Assembly (NCBI RefSeq): GCF_043641665.1
Contig: NC_092189.1
Span: 16,336,833-16,400,832, forward strand
Direction of reading: 5' to 3'
Origin: Enoplosus armatus
Lineage: Eukaryota > Chordata > Actinopteri > Centrarchiformes > Enoplosidae
DNA: 64,000 bases
The translations under genes were made by a program, and so were the position numbers. The notes under the pieces were generated by a model. That model made no database searches. It saw nothing but the letters and a program-made list of their open reading frames with translations, and was not told where the DNA came from. Positions 12,501 through 23,800 of this stretch are shown in pieces (the first letter of the stretch is position 1; each line of letters opens with the position of its first letter).

Positions 12501-13375
12501 TTCTCATGGCAAAAATAAGAAATACAATCTATTCTAAAAGTGCTGATAGTGATAGTATTTAATTCTGCATGTGTTGATTAGTAATTCCACATTAGTGTCA
12601 TGTTGAGGGACACAGACAGACAGATTTAATTGTTGTGACAGCTAACTTGGAAGTGTTAGAATTCACAAAAATTATTTTGATTAATGCATTTAAATTGGCC
12701 TTAAAGTAGCTGCATCTGACAAAAGATCCTTTGCATAATAACATTTATTTAGGATAATTTGACAAAACATGTAAGTGATTTGTAAAAGGAAATATAAGGC
12801 AATGTGTAACTGAGAACTTTCTTTTTACAGAAAGAAAATCTATTACTGCAGTTCATCTAGTTTACTGAGGAAACATAATAAAAGGTCTTTCAGACCCTGA
12901 AGTCCAGCTGTGGATAGCTGCGCCGCAGACAATGCTGGAGAGACAGGGTGGTCGCTCATTAAAAACCTCCAATTTGCTGGGAGAAGAATGGCAATGGGCC
13001 CAAAAGGCCTCTGCAATGCTTGGGATCTGCACACCCTTTCACAGCAGTGTCTGTGTTTGTGTGTGGGTGTATCAATTAGGGAGGCATGTTGGTTTCTCTC
13101 TTCAAAGTACCTAAATAATTTAACCATCAGGGGTCAGATCCTATTAACCAGTGTGACATCAGGTCAACACTGTGGCAGTGTTTATAGAGCTACAAATTAT
13201 TAGTGAACCTAAAGAGAAACAGGAGGAAAGCGTGACACTACATGATGCAGCCTTGCACACTTTGTCTGACAGCGAAAGGGTGTCACTGTTATAAGTATCT
13301 GATACTCGCACTCACTACTAAGGTGGGAGCGGTATAAATTGGCTCTGCTGATTCTTTAACCACTTCCATCAAACT
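9526..13375. other. Unique non-coding DNA, no gene seen
   Basis: No coding signal. A 16-base direct repeat TGACATTTCATTTGTT occurs at 9833-9848 and 9864-9879. A short GA stretch is at about 10269-10282. Overlapping frames near 12843-13203 run on both strands and have no protein signature. The paired 60-111-codon frames at 11467-11802 look like chance. Confidence 0.55.
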
Positions 13376-13690
13376 AGATTAGGACGGTGAGGCGGAAGAT
13401 AGACCCCTGATGGTTAATTGAAGTTTTATTAATGCTGCTGAAATTCAACTGGAAAAGGAGCCCATATGACCGCAGGGCTAGTAGGGAGCCTTCCACATTG
13501 CAGTGTTTTAAACCAATTATAGGTACTTTCCAGTGTCTTTGTCCTTACATAGTTGGCAAAGAAACCTATTTTATTTGACCTTGAACGTCCCTCTGCGGTT
13601 GTCTGCTCTGAGGATACAGAGTCGCTCCCTGGTGAGAATTCTATGTATTCTATAATTAATAATTCATCAGCGCATTGCTAACAGAGAGAA
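13376..13690. promoter_or_regulatory. Candidate conserved non-coding element
   Basis: This stretch is complex, balanced in base use and carries homeodomain-type words (GATGGTTAATTGAAG, TTATTAATGC, AACCAATTATAGG, CTATAATTAATAATTCATC) between GC-richer segments. It contains no repeat and no open frame. The pattern resembles vertebrate developmental enhancers; the claim rests on texture only. Confidence 0.25.
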
Positions 13691-15225
13691 GTCTGGTGGA
13701 GGGACTGACACATTAGTAGTTTGGGGCAGTCTCTTCACTCAACCTTAATGAGGTGTTTATAGTTGATTATGTAACAATACTATATTCAACACTGACCTTT
13801 CTATGTTTTCTTTCTACCACTGTGAAAATTATTCTCTAGACCTCTTCTCAGAAAGAATTCTGACTATTCAGTAAATCAAATACTGTCCATATGCAGTTTA
13901 TCATTAGTCAGTCAGTCAGTCAGTCTGTCTGCACAGCATGAGCCAGAGTCACACTGGACAAATGGATGTCTATGGAATAATTAGACATTTGGGAAATTGA
14001 CTTATTTGCATTGTTGCCAAGACTTACATGAGAAGACCACTACCACACTCATGTCTGTATGGTAAATATGAAGCTACGGCCAGGACACAGTCGATCAGCA
14101 CAAATACTGAAAACACTTAAATCAGAAAGACTCAGATGTGTTTTGAGAGATTCTCAGATTTCGGGTCCAATCTGTGTCCTTCTAGTAAGTTCATCAGCTA
14201 GAGAAAGAGTGCATGATTCTCCTGTCTGTGGCTGTTCATTAATATCTGTAGATGTATTGACACGTCCGCTCGCTGGTGTTACTGGTGTCAAGTAAATTGA
14301 AAATAGGCAGCGGTAGCTGTCATAAATGTTTCTGTGGTGGTTACAAACACTATTTACTGTCTTCCCACAATCAAGGTTGGAGGAGCTGAGATACTCCAGT
14401 TGCCCATGCACACACAGTTTTGTCAATTTACTTCACTCTGCGCCAGTGGGTTCCATAAATATGTATTTACACTCTCAAAACTTCTTGTAGTGTGTACGTA
14501 GCCGTCGAGAATTAGAAGATGGGACTATCCAGTCGGCCATCTTTTCCATATGTGTTCTATTTGATTAGGGGCACCGTGTGCCATGATCCCCTGTAGACAG
14601 GGAAATAAGGTGTCAACAGCACTTTGCATGATAGAGCATGTCTTCCTGCAGGATCAGACCCTCCCGAATAGACCCTATTAAGTAAACCCAGAAAATGACA
14701 GTAACAGCCTGTAGACTGACGACCCCCTTCTGGTACTGCAGTTTCCAGTCTGTATGACATTAATATTCATTTTCTTGGTTTTAACGAAGCAGGCAACAGG
14801 CATGGGGTGCCCCGGGAGCACTGCGTTTAGCATCAATGGAGATACAGTCAAACAACCAAACACAGAGGGAGGAAGTTGCCTGTCTCCTTCCCCTGGGCTC
14901 CATATTAATGAGATAATGCCACACTACAGCCAATTACATCCACTCCCAGACAGATGCCTTTGGTCCAAGACAACCTCCTATTGTATACTCAACCCCCACC
15001 TCCTCCCAGTCACCATTCCTTTACATGAGCACACATACATCATTTACCCCTGACAAAAATCCATACAGGATATACATTATGCATGTTTTTGCAGATGAAA
15101 TAGTCACCAACAATGAACTATAAAAGGAAAAATAATTCAAGTGGTAAAAAACATACAGAAAAACATACAGAAAATGTCCCTTTAATAAATATCTAAAACC
15201 ATACATTATTTGATTCACTAGTCAA
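13691..15225. other. Unique non-coding DNA with a short GTCA microsatellite
   Basis: A short (GTCA)n run lies at about 13906-13925 and turns into GTCT. Otherwise I see single-copy AT-rich sequence. Small frames at 14059-14426 and 14557-15053 overlap on both strands and match nothing that I know. Confidence 0.5.
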
Positions 15226-15524
15226 TTATCCATCCATCCATTCTGCTCAGGGTCATGGGAGCATGGAGCCTGTTCCAGCACGCACTGGGCAAGAGGCAGT
15301 GTGCGGCCCAGGGAGGTCACCTGTATATCACAGGGCTAACATTTACAGACAACCACTCACTCACATTCACATCTACAGACAATTTTTTAGTCTCCAATTT
15401 ACCAGTATTTGGACTGTTGGAAACACACACAGACACAGGGAGAGCATGCAAACTCGAAACACAAAGAGGGCTCTAGCTGGTCGAGTCGGGTTTTAAACCA
15501 TGACCTTCTTGCTGTGAGCTGACC
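15226..15524 (-). mobile_element. SINE-like repeat with an RTE-type (CCAT)n end, copy 1
   Basis: The left end has CCATCCATCCATTC (reverse complement of a TGGA/GATG tail). It is followed by a series that I recognise from a very abundant teleost repeat: GGAGCCTGTTCCAGC, GGGCAAGAGGCAG, TATCACAGGGCTAAC, then ACATTCACATCTACAGACAATTTTTTAG, GGGAGAGCATGCAAACTC and finally CCTTCTTGCTGTGAG. The head, at the right, looks like a decayed tRNA-type promoter region with a B-box-like GAGTCGGGTTTTAAACC, while the tail resembles Rex3/RTE 3' ends. The element therefore reads as a SINE that borrows an RTE tail, on the minus strand. It is decayed but nearly full length. A second copy at 35684 has the same orientation. 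The family name is from memory. Confidence 0.7.
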
Positions 15525-17012
15525 GTCCTCAATAGCCAATCATGAGTCATCAAAACTTTCCCAACTGAGTATGGCTTTCCCAATAAAGATGCCATTGTAC
15601 AGCAGCTCCAAACAGACACCCTATAAAAGTTCATCCTCTTGGTGGCCAGTCTAGCATGACAAAAGACTCCAAATAAGAGTGCTCTTGAAAGTACCTCAGT
15701 ATTTAAAAGGGATTGTCTAACCCGTGTGAGATGGCTCATTAATTGTGCATTACAAAGCTGAGGCGGTGGAAATAAGGCTACCTGCCTGGCATCACAGCAG
15801 CCCTTATATTGGATGGTGCAACTACATGGTCCTTTGAACAGGCAGGCTTAGTGGTATGGGTGTAAGTGGGAGTAAGCAGCTGCTGTTTGCCGACTGAACT
15901 CTGAATTGAGTCTGAGAGCAATAATCATTGCCCAAGCTCCTTATAAAAGGGCCTCATGGCCTGATGGAATGTGCATTTACCCAGAAATGCACCAATGCAC
16001 TGCCGCTATAAAATGACTACCAGTTTTACAGGACAAGATCTCATTACAAGAAGTTTCTTTAAATTGTCATAACTTTCCCTTATTGTTCTTAAACCGACGC
16101 TGGCCTAAATGTCATGCAGAAAAAACATAATGTATTGGACAAGAAACATATCGTTATGTTGCTATAATGGCAGCTACAAACGTTTCAGCCTTTGAGTTTA
16201 AAAATCATAATGCATGCCAAACGTTTGTGCAGCAATATGTCTCTGCTACATACTGCATACAATTAAATCTGTGTTTTCTATGAGGACTATGTGGACAAAG
16301 ACGTTCTTTACTTTTTCTATTGTTTAGCATTTCCATATATTTTGGTCATATTAATTACCTGGGGAAATTTAAGGTTGAAATGCACAGTCTTGCACTTGAC
16401 AAAAGAATTGTAACTACAACATAAAGAGGCTGAACATTGTTATGCTAAGAAAGGCTTTGCATTTTGACATCATCTGTGAGTATGGAATTAAAAAAAGGAC
16501 TGAATCTGCCACAATCTGGCAGCTAAAAAGTGTGTGCAGACAAAAGACTGGCCCATATTGAGAGTGGAGGCAGACAGATACCAATAGGGGCCTGGGGACC
16601 TGAAAATCGTTTGGCTTGGCTGCATTCAGGGTGAAACAGGGCCAGTAGTACGATGCATGGGCCCGATACAACTCAGGGGAGGGGGAGGGAGTGGCATGAC
16701 TGGAATTAATTCTGTGCGATTGAGGCAATTGCCAAGGTTACTGCAGAGAATCAAACAGTGGAATGTCACAGGAAGTGTTGTTTTCAGAGGCACAGTATCC
16801 TTGGTCACAGCTCATACCAAGGAGATGCTAATGATAGCTTTATCTTGTATCTCTTTGAAAAAGCTTTTCCCACGAGGCAAACCTATTTCTTAGGTAAGAA
16901 CCATCAGAGTCTTATTTTCAAAGGAGATCTATCCTGCTCAGCCCTCTCAAGTGTTTTATCATTTTTGGGTGTTATAGGCACAGTGAAAAGACACAAGCAG
17001 GGAAAGTGAGAC

Positions 17013-17013
<1 letters not shown>
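15525..17013. other. Unique non-coding DNA, no gene seen
   Basis: Single-copy sequence without recognisable exon or repeat. Overlapping frames on both strands at 16414-17009 (up to 104 codons) have no domain signature. Part of the sequence is moderately GC-rich near 16620-16720 with a GGGGAGGGGGAGGG stretch. Confidence 0.5.

Positions 17014-17050
<37 letters not shown>
17014..17050 (+). repeat. TA microsatellite with GT end
   Basis: About 14 TA repeats (17016-17044) followed by a short GTGTGT. It is a simple dinucleotide repeat that could adopt a cruciform under superhelical stress and is likely polymorphic. Confidence 0.95.
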
Positions 17051-17250
17051 ATCAAAACAATTCAGAGGCCAAAATTCACACAGGATTGTTGTGTGCAAAT
17101 AACAAAACTAAGCAACAGTCGTATTTAGCTAAATTTAAAATTCTGGTCTCCATGGGTAAGTACACCTTGCACTGGGTTTGTAAGGAGCTAAGGAATTTGG
17201 GTGTAATAACCATAAACAGACACCAGGCAACACAAGTAATTTCAGCCAAA

Positions 17251-17292
17251 TGTAAATGAGATTGTAAACCTTGTGTAAACCAACTGTAAACC
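17251..17292 (+). promoter_or_regulatory. Three helically phased TGTAAACC octamers (forkhead-like)
   Basis: TGTAAACC occurs exactly at 17263-17270, 17274-17281 and 17285-17292, so the starts are 11 bases apart. A related TGTAAATG starts at 17251, 12 bases earlier. The GTAAAC core is the known binding core of forkhead (FOX) proteins. An 11-base period places the copies on about the same face of the helix. The array could be a homotypic binding cluster or a short decayed tandem repeat. Confidence 0.4.
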
Positions 17293-17329
17293 TACAGTCA
17301 ACTGTACACATACCCCATGAGTCCTATCC

Positions 17330-17556
17330 AGTGGGACGCTTCCAGAGCCTTTATTCATTCTAGCACGCTGTTTTATTTGCAACATGTCTTGTCTTTTCTA
17401 TTTCTATTTCCTATTGTTTTTTTTTTATCTTATATTAATTTTATGTTAATTAATACCATTTTATATTTATATTTATTTATACTTTAATTGTTAAACCATG
17501 TAAAGCACCTTGTAACTTTGTTTTGAAAAGTGCTTTATAGATAAAGTTTATTGATG

Positions 17557-17590
<34 letters not shown>
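17330..17590 (+). mobile_element. RTE-like LINE or SINE 3' tail, copy 1, with (TTA)n
   Basis: The 3' part reads GTAAAGCACCTTGTAACTTTG, then GAAAAGTGCTTTATAGATAAAG and a (TTA)n run at 17560-17590. The same tail, with few changes, lies at 50693-50756, and I know it as a frequent teleost retroelement 3' end that finishes in ATT repeats. The region before it (about 17380-17480) is T-rich and probably belongs to the same element, but its left edge is uncertain. Orientation is plus. The parent family is not certain. Confidence 0.6.
17560..17590 (+). repeat. TTA microsatellite
   Basis: About ten TTA/ATT units that form the terminal tail of the retroelement fragment to the left. Confidence 0.95.
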
Positions 17591-17696
17591 GTAATTTGGA
17601 AAGACACAAATTATAATGTAGTCCAGTACAACACCACATTTAACTATGACCCCAGTAATAAACATATAATTGATTGTACAGGTAAACCTAATAGAC

Positions 17697-18480
17697 AGTC
17701 TGCTCCATTAGACGCCTATAGTTGCTGCTGTACAGCTTCCGTCCACTAGGGGCAGACATCCATGAAGGCAGCGCTGAGCGCAATGCTGACGCGCAGCTCT
17801 CCAGTCAGTGAGCGACGAAGCGAGTACAAACAAACCATCTTGAATATAATTAGGTTGGATAACAACTGGGATTCGCCTGCTCTCAGTTGAAGTAAGTGCT
17901 CGTTGTGTTAGTTCACAGACGCCTGACACTGATGCAAAGTCTCTTGAACTGTCGCTGAGAGGTTAGCCTTTCTTCCGGCTGGTTCATATTTTCAACGTGC
18001 TTCCAAATAGCAACTTTATTAGCACCAAATGCCCATTTAGCTAGCATCCAGAAAAGTGATAAATGGCCAATTCAAATTAAAAACGTTCCCAAAATGTTTA
18101 ACTTTGTGTCAGTGAGAGCACTGCGGGACAGAACACAGCCTCTGAAGCCGGATCATTAGCAACAGGTGCTGTTATCAGTTAGCCTTCCTGCCAAGATTAG
18201 CCACAATCAGACATCAGCAGTAAAGATAGTGGTAATGCTGGAGCCGACACATTAGTCCCACCGCCAGCATCAGTGCTGTCAACACCAACGGAAGTAGTGT
18301 TTGCTTGGCAAGGCTTGTGAACGACTGCTCTTGTGGGGCAGATAAAGCAAAGATGAGAGGGGACTCGGCGGGCCAGCAGTCGGGACAAGCTGGAAGAAGA
18401 AGACGGCCAGCAGCAGCTCCATGTACACAGAGATGGCGGGAGTTTGGAGGGGAGCTACATTAGAAAAATGGCGATGGGAC
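17697..18480. promoter_or_regulatory. CpG-richer block, candidate promoter of an unannotated transcript
   Basis: By eye I count roughly 29 CpG in about 780 bases, several times the density of neighbouring kilobases, concentrated at 17755-17825 and 18355-18475. It contains two YY1-like words (AGATGGCGG near 18431 and AAAATGGCG near 18464) and a near-CTCF word CCACTAGGGGCAG near 17743, one G short of consensus. A strong splice donor GTAAGT sits at 17892-17897 on the plus strand, so 17700-17891 could be a non-coding first exon. No long open frame crosses it. The alternative is an old transposon or retrocopied promoter; the strand of transcription is not settled. Confidence 0.35.
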
Positions 18481-18539
18481 AACTCATCTGTTTCAGCCAG
18501 GAAATCATCAAAAGGATTTCACTATTTATTCAGGCTCTG

Positions 18540-18861
18540 AATTAAGAGGAGCTATTATGGAGCATGTCAAGCCCCTGCGGCCTTGCAGAATAGGGCTGAC
18601 CTTGAAAGAAAACATCTTCCCTTACCACTGACCTGTTGCATTGCTGCCATCCAAACAAACTGTACCAAGAGAATTGTTTATTTAATACGCCATCAGCAGG
18701 TTTTGGCATTGACTGCACATTGCTGTCATCAGAGCAGGGCCCAGAGCTGACTCCTTGCTGTCATTTCTGGATGTGGAGTCCAGCCTGCTGTGATCGATGG
18801 ACTTTGAGGATTGGATGGATCAGTTTGCGCTCACAAGGTCAAGGAAGAAGCTCTTCTAAAG
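18540..18861 (+). other. Possible 5' UTR exon ending at a splice donor
   Basis: This GC-richer segment ends at AAAG followed by GTAAGACC, a good donor (intron would start at 18862). A short frame begins at ATG 18798 and reads MDFEDWMDQFALTRSRKKLF before a stop just before the donor. The stretch could be a second non-coding exon downstream of the CpG-rich block, or chance. I see no homology, and the acceptor side is undefined. Confidence 0.2.
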
Positions 18862-18869
18862 GTAAGACC

Positions 18870-19573
18870 TTATTCAATTAACTGTCGGTGCAATGTGATA
18901 CAGTTTGGTGGTTAGATGTTTGTTTAGAGCTCGGTTATTTGCTGTTTATCATGGCTTGGTTGTGATGCTTAATGAACATCAGTGCTGTTATGGATTCATC
19001 TCTATGTGACATTGTTTTCATAAGCTTCAGTTTACAGTCACATTAGCATGTTGTGCTCGGTGGCCGGTGTTGTTGCTCTTTGACACTACCTTTGTTGCTA
19101 TGAGTGGAGCTGCTTACTGCTGAAGTGGTGGTGGGCTGCAGCAGTCATTCAGACAGGCTATCATATCAAACTGTAATTATGCAACGTTACACAAGTTAGA
19201 TGTGCATGTTCTTCTTTTTCTCTTTTGACATTTAGGCCTAATAGCTTTCTGTGTTGTGACTTTAGTGTGATTTGAAACACGATGCTGTCATAGTGTATGT
19301 CTATATATTGGGAGCAATGTGGCAGTATACGTTGGCATGGATACAGTAGATCCATGGTGCAAACCATAGTCGTTCAGTGCAACACACAGTAAGCCTGTGG
19401 GTTAAACTATAGTATTTTTGTGACTATATAGTAACTATTGAGTAAAATTACTGTGTGCAAAATTCTCACTATTTATATTAAACAAAATCTGGGCCGTAAA
19501 CCATTGTATTCTATTTACTATTTTTATTTAGTACTTTTATTATAAAATGCACAGTAACTTGGCAGACAATATC
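18870..19573. other. Unique non-coding DNA
   Basis: Single-copy sequence between the CpG-richer block and the first MITE. It becomes strongly AT-rich after 19400. No exon or repeat was recognised. Confidence 0.5.
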
Positions 19574-19815
19574 CGGCTACAACAAACTCTTTTCATTAAT
19601 GATTAATTAGCTGATTTTTTTCAATTAATCAAGTAATTGTTTGATCTTTAAAATCAGGAAATAGTGAAAAATGCCATTCACAATTTTCTAAAGCCAAATG
19701 TGATGTAACCAAATTGCAAACAGTCCAAAACCTAAAGATATTAAAAATGATTTAAACAATTGATCAAAATGGTCCGTTGACTAATTAATAATGATAATAA
19801 TCGTCTCAGCTCTAA
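19574..19815 (+). mobile_element. MITE-like repeat, copy A
   Basis: It begins GGCTACAACAAACTCTTTTCATTAATGATTAATT-like and ends AATAATCGTCTCAGCTCTA, the decayed termini of an abundant teleost repeat with ends of the type TAGGGCTGCAACTAACGATTA and TAATCGTTGCAGCTCTA. The interior has AAATAGTGAAAAATGCC, shared with copy B. No coding capacity. The short ends are imperfect inverted repeats, which fits a non-autonomous DNA transposon; the superfamily is uncertain. Confidence 0.7.
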
Positions 19816-22800
19816 ACTCTGTGCAGTCTATGCAGTATTGAATCTGCTAGATGCATGTTAAACTACAGAATGTGGTACTGAAGTCCATGGTGTCTTATTT
19901 GTTAATGTGATTCTTCGTGACCTTGTAGTTCAGCTGATATAGGCTTGTTATGTACATTTATCGGGGGCCAAACTCCAGACAGCTCATTCTCCTGACCAGC
20001 GGAGGGGGTGGATTGTACTGCAGTCGATGTTTGAGAGGCTTATATAAACAGTTTGATATATTGGTCATACTTTGCTCAGAAAAGAGTGCTTGAAATCAAA
20101 ATTGTGTGAGAAAGAGGATGGAATAAAAGTGATACCTCCTAATAACTTCAAGGAATGAAGAGAGGTGTTTGAGGACCTCTCATAATACCTCTTTGGAGCA
20201 CCTGCAGTCATCTTCCGTCTTGATTTTGTTCAGTCAAAAAGTTGATTTGTCCAATCCTGAGTGTGTTATGCTTTGCCCAAAAACACATCTTAATTGTCCC
20301 TACTAAGATAAGGTTTTGGCATTATGGATATAAACATTAATTATCAAGTTATATTAACGCTTTATAGGTAACTATCATTTTAAAGTTTTAGGGTTGCCAT
20401 GCACGTCCAGTGTGAGACTCAACATTGTCGATCAGAGTATTGCTACTCCTCTTGTTTTCTCACACGCTGGTAAGTCGATGTAAGAATTTACTTTAATTAA
20501 AGCAGAGTCCAGAACAGAGTCTGCAGCTGTTGACTAAGAGCAAGCTGTCAGCAGCAGATTGGATTGTAGTCATTTTGTTGTGTACACGTATATACTGTAC
20601 ATGACGTAGTGAAACACAGTGATTAAGTGAGTGACAGCTGAGATGTGACAGTCATATTGTGGTTGAGATGATGAGAGAAGCAGCAAAAGATGATGAGGAA
20701 ATGGCTTAATAAAAAACAAGTTTATAACAGCTGCATGACTGTCTTTAGTAAAGTTTCAAAATATCATCAGGACAAAAGGCTGGTTAGTCTTACTAAATGG
20801 GAGAGGTAAACGTACCATACCACAGCCAGTTTGTTTACTTATGTTTTATTAATGAATGATGACTTGAGTACATTCATCTGACGTGTTTCATTTTGGATAG
20901 TAATGATCATGTTTCTTTGAATGTGGTCATACAGTAATCAAGTATGGAAAGCAAAAATGAAGATGCATCCAGAACGATTTGATAATCGAACTGCAGCACA
21001 TTAAATTCAGCCTTATTAGAAATACTCCTCAGTCAAAAGTACAAAAAGTAAAGTCTTAATCACATCTGCAGAGGTTTTGCTACAGTTAACTTTTTTATTT
21101 AATTTTTAATTTTTCTTAAACATATTGTTCATGTAGGGGCCCTCATTTACAAAATAAATGTCAGAATGGGAATGACTTTGTAGTGGAGTGTTAAAATGCA
21201 TTTAGAGCACAGTTCATCTGGTCCAAAGGAAATGGAGGTCCAGCCATTGTAAATTTGTGGGCGCTTGACTTGGTGGGAATTACACTGCAGTAGAATTAGG
21301 ATTCAGAAATATTGAGAATGTGCTTACATCAACTTTTTATTACAGAGAGGGAGTGCAAATTATCCTCCCTAAGAACTTAATTTGTTTTAGCAAACTGTAC
21401 AGAGGAGAGAGATGAGAAATTTGGCACAGAGTGATCAGGAGATCCCCGGGAGGTCTCAGATCTGCATATTTCTCTAATTGCGTCACATGCCTGCAAAACT
21501 TCTGTATACTCCAAAAACCATATTATGCCATTGTGTTGTAATTTATACTTTGAAATAGTCTTTAATGGAAGTCGAGACAATGTTTGGAATACATTTTCTG
21601 GACACAAGCACCCCCTGTAGAACTCATTCACATCTGAGAGCTAATCTAACCGTTGTTGCTCACAACCTGGCACACATTTCAATTGTACCACAAATTAACA
21701 GTCACATTTATTGGAAGCAAATTGTTACTTGAAAAATGCTGGCAGTATGACAGTGCATGCACAATATCACTTGAATGGTGACTGATGGCAGCCACTAACA
21801 AGCAGTTTGAAATCTGATATGAGAGACTGCAAAAATAAACAACACTATATGGCTCCTTTATGAAATGTAATATCTGAGCGATTGCAAAAAGAGACACTTT
21901 AAAATGGCTTCACAGGTTTATAGTACCTGTTTGGAAGGGAAAAAATTGGATCCATTGACCAATACAGGGAATAAAATGTTGACATAAATATAATCTTAGA
22001 GCATCAAATTCAAACGAGAATAAGGCTTCTTTATGTGGAGTGATGAAACCAAATGGTAAGTGCTGTCTTTTTAATTCAATTGTTGTGAATACAATGATGA
22101 ATATATGTACATTTAACCAAAGAAATATACAGCATAACATAAACAGAACCGGGGAACTAATGTAGGCATCGCCTTTACACCCTTATTTACTGGGGGAAAT
22201 AATACCACATCAGCTGAGATTGTTTTTCTTGGAGACCATAAACTATGGTACCATTGAAATCAACTCAAAACTCCCCTTTGGCGATGACTGTCCGACCTTG
22301 GTGAGGTTGCTTTTGCCTCTGTCCCTGAAACATCTCTTTGTGGCTGAGGTGTGTACCATTGTGATAATTTGCCATTAGATCTTAGTAAAGCGATGTGGGC
22401 AGCCAGAAGAGCCCTTTGCCCTCCCTGTTTCTTCCCACAAGGCAAAGAGAGGCTCCTGTCTTGTCAAGGTCAACTTCGCTTTCGAGCAGACAGCACTTCA
22501 AACTGCAGGGACTGCAGTCACCTCTGAGCCACCTAGGTGCCTCACAGAGAGCTATGGCCCTCTCACCTCTTGCAATTACTGCCTTGAACACCACACTGCT
22601 GTTGCATCTGCAGGAGCTGTGAAGACAGGAGAGATGTGTAAACAAAGAGGTGGTTTAGATGTACCACTGACACTTTTGGCCAATTACTCATGTCTGTGGT
22701 CTGGAAGGGGGGAAAATGTAGCCTACAAACTACAGTAGCCTAAACCTAATTTTGTTATATCTGGCCTCCATACCATCATTGCAAACATAGATTTCTTCAG

Positions 22801-22900
22801 GATTTGATGTATACAGCTGGCATCCATATTTGTTTTTAGTTGATGAATGCGTGATATGTCCAATGGAATATTACAAAACACTCAAAACAAGCACTTTCTC
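19816..22900. other. Unique non-coding DNA, no gene seen
   Basis: Single-copy sequence. A donor-like CTGGTAAGTC occurs at about 20468-20477 but no matching exon is visible. Frames at 21377-22140 and 22260-22645 are short and without signature. No microsatellite longer than about 20 bases. Confidence 0.5.
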
Positions 22901-22920
22901 TGTATTGTGCCTATAATGTA

Positions 22921-22991
22921 GACTTAATTGCAATGTCTTGTCAGGGCGCACTTGAGCTGGTTAACAGTGCAATTAAGTCTGTTCAAGTGCG
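22921..22991. repeat. Two interleaved perfect inverted repeats with Nkx-type sites
   Basis: GACTTAATTGCA (22921-22932) is the exact reverse complement of TGCAATTAAGTC (22968-22979). CGCACTTGA (22947-22955) is the exact reverse complement of TCAAGTGCG (22983-22991). The order is A, B, A', B', so the two stems cannot nest; as RNA they would be a pseudoknot, as DNA they are two opposed site pairs. TCAAGTG/CACTTGA is the known Nkx2-class core and CAATTAA is a general homeodomain word. Function is inferred. Confidence 0.45.
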
Positions 22992-23097
22992 GTGACGCAC
23001 TGGGAACAATGTACTGTATACAGTATTATTGCTAATCAAAATCAAGCATTTATCAAATGCACTTATCAAACAAGTTTTGCAGTGGTCGTTGGCAAAA

Positions 23098-23800
23098 AAT
23101 GAATCAAAATCAAACCTGTTAATTGCCAAGTACATGCGCTTAATACAAACTAGAGGGTTGCTTTAGCCAATTACATTAGGTATCATGAGTGACACTGATA
23201 CAACTCAATTTACAGCTACGTACACAGCAGAGTGTACAGAAATAGTAAATTATGATAAATAAACCTAACAGATATAAAAATATACAGCACAAATTAATTC
23301 ATAGCAGAAAAGTGACATGGTGTACATGCAGGTTTTACGACTAGTTAAATTAGTTGTAGGTGAGTCATAAGCGAATGGTGTCTTAGTAAGAGGTGGCTCT
23401 AAAAAAAGCTGTACTTGTTCTTGGTAGTGTTGGCAGTTCTATAGCACATTCCAGCTGAGGGAGCTTGGAAAATGTCCTGTCTGGTGTGAGAGGGGTCAGG
23501 GAAGAGATGTGTATTTAAGTGCACTTCTTGATCCTGGTGTCACACAGGCCTGGAAGGAGGGCGAGTTGCATACAGTGATTTTCTCTGCTGATTGGATGAT
23601 GCACCACAGCTCGGTGCTCTCATGTTGGATGGCCGCTGCAAAATAGTCAGTTACAGTGAAAGAGGGAATGGACTCCTAGATGGCAGTTTCTCTTCTACAA
23701 GCCTGAGTCTTCAGGATGCAGAGGATGTTACTTTTACTCGCCTATGATGTTGAATGCCTGCTTGTTGATGGTCCTCCAGACAGTTTGGTTTGTTATTAAG
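23098..23800 (-). mobile_element. Decayed second copy of the CR1/L2/Rex1-type LINE 3' half
   Basis: The left end resembles the tail of the element at 3426 (ATGAATCAAAATCAAACC then TTAATTGCCAAGTA). Further right, whole phrases line up in the same order with the coding part of that element: GTGTGAGAGGGGTCAGGG, CAGGCCTGGAAGGAGGG, GATTTTCTCTGCTGATTGG and GGAATGGACTCCTAGATGGCAGT. Indels have removed any usable frame, so it is older than the copy at 3426 or from a sister subfamily. The right edge is gradual; alignment fades near 23800. Confidence 0.75.

Noticed and set aside
17740..17756. CTCF site CCACTAGGGGCAG
   Set aside because: One G short of the consensus spacing; kept only as a remark in the CpG-rich block.
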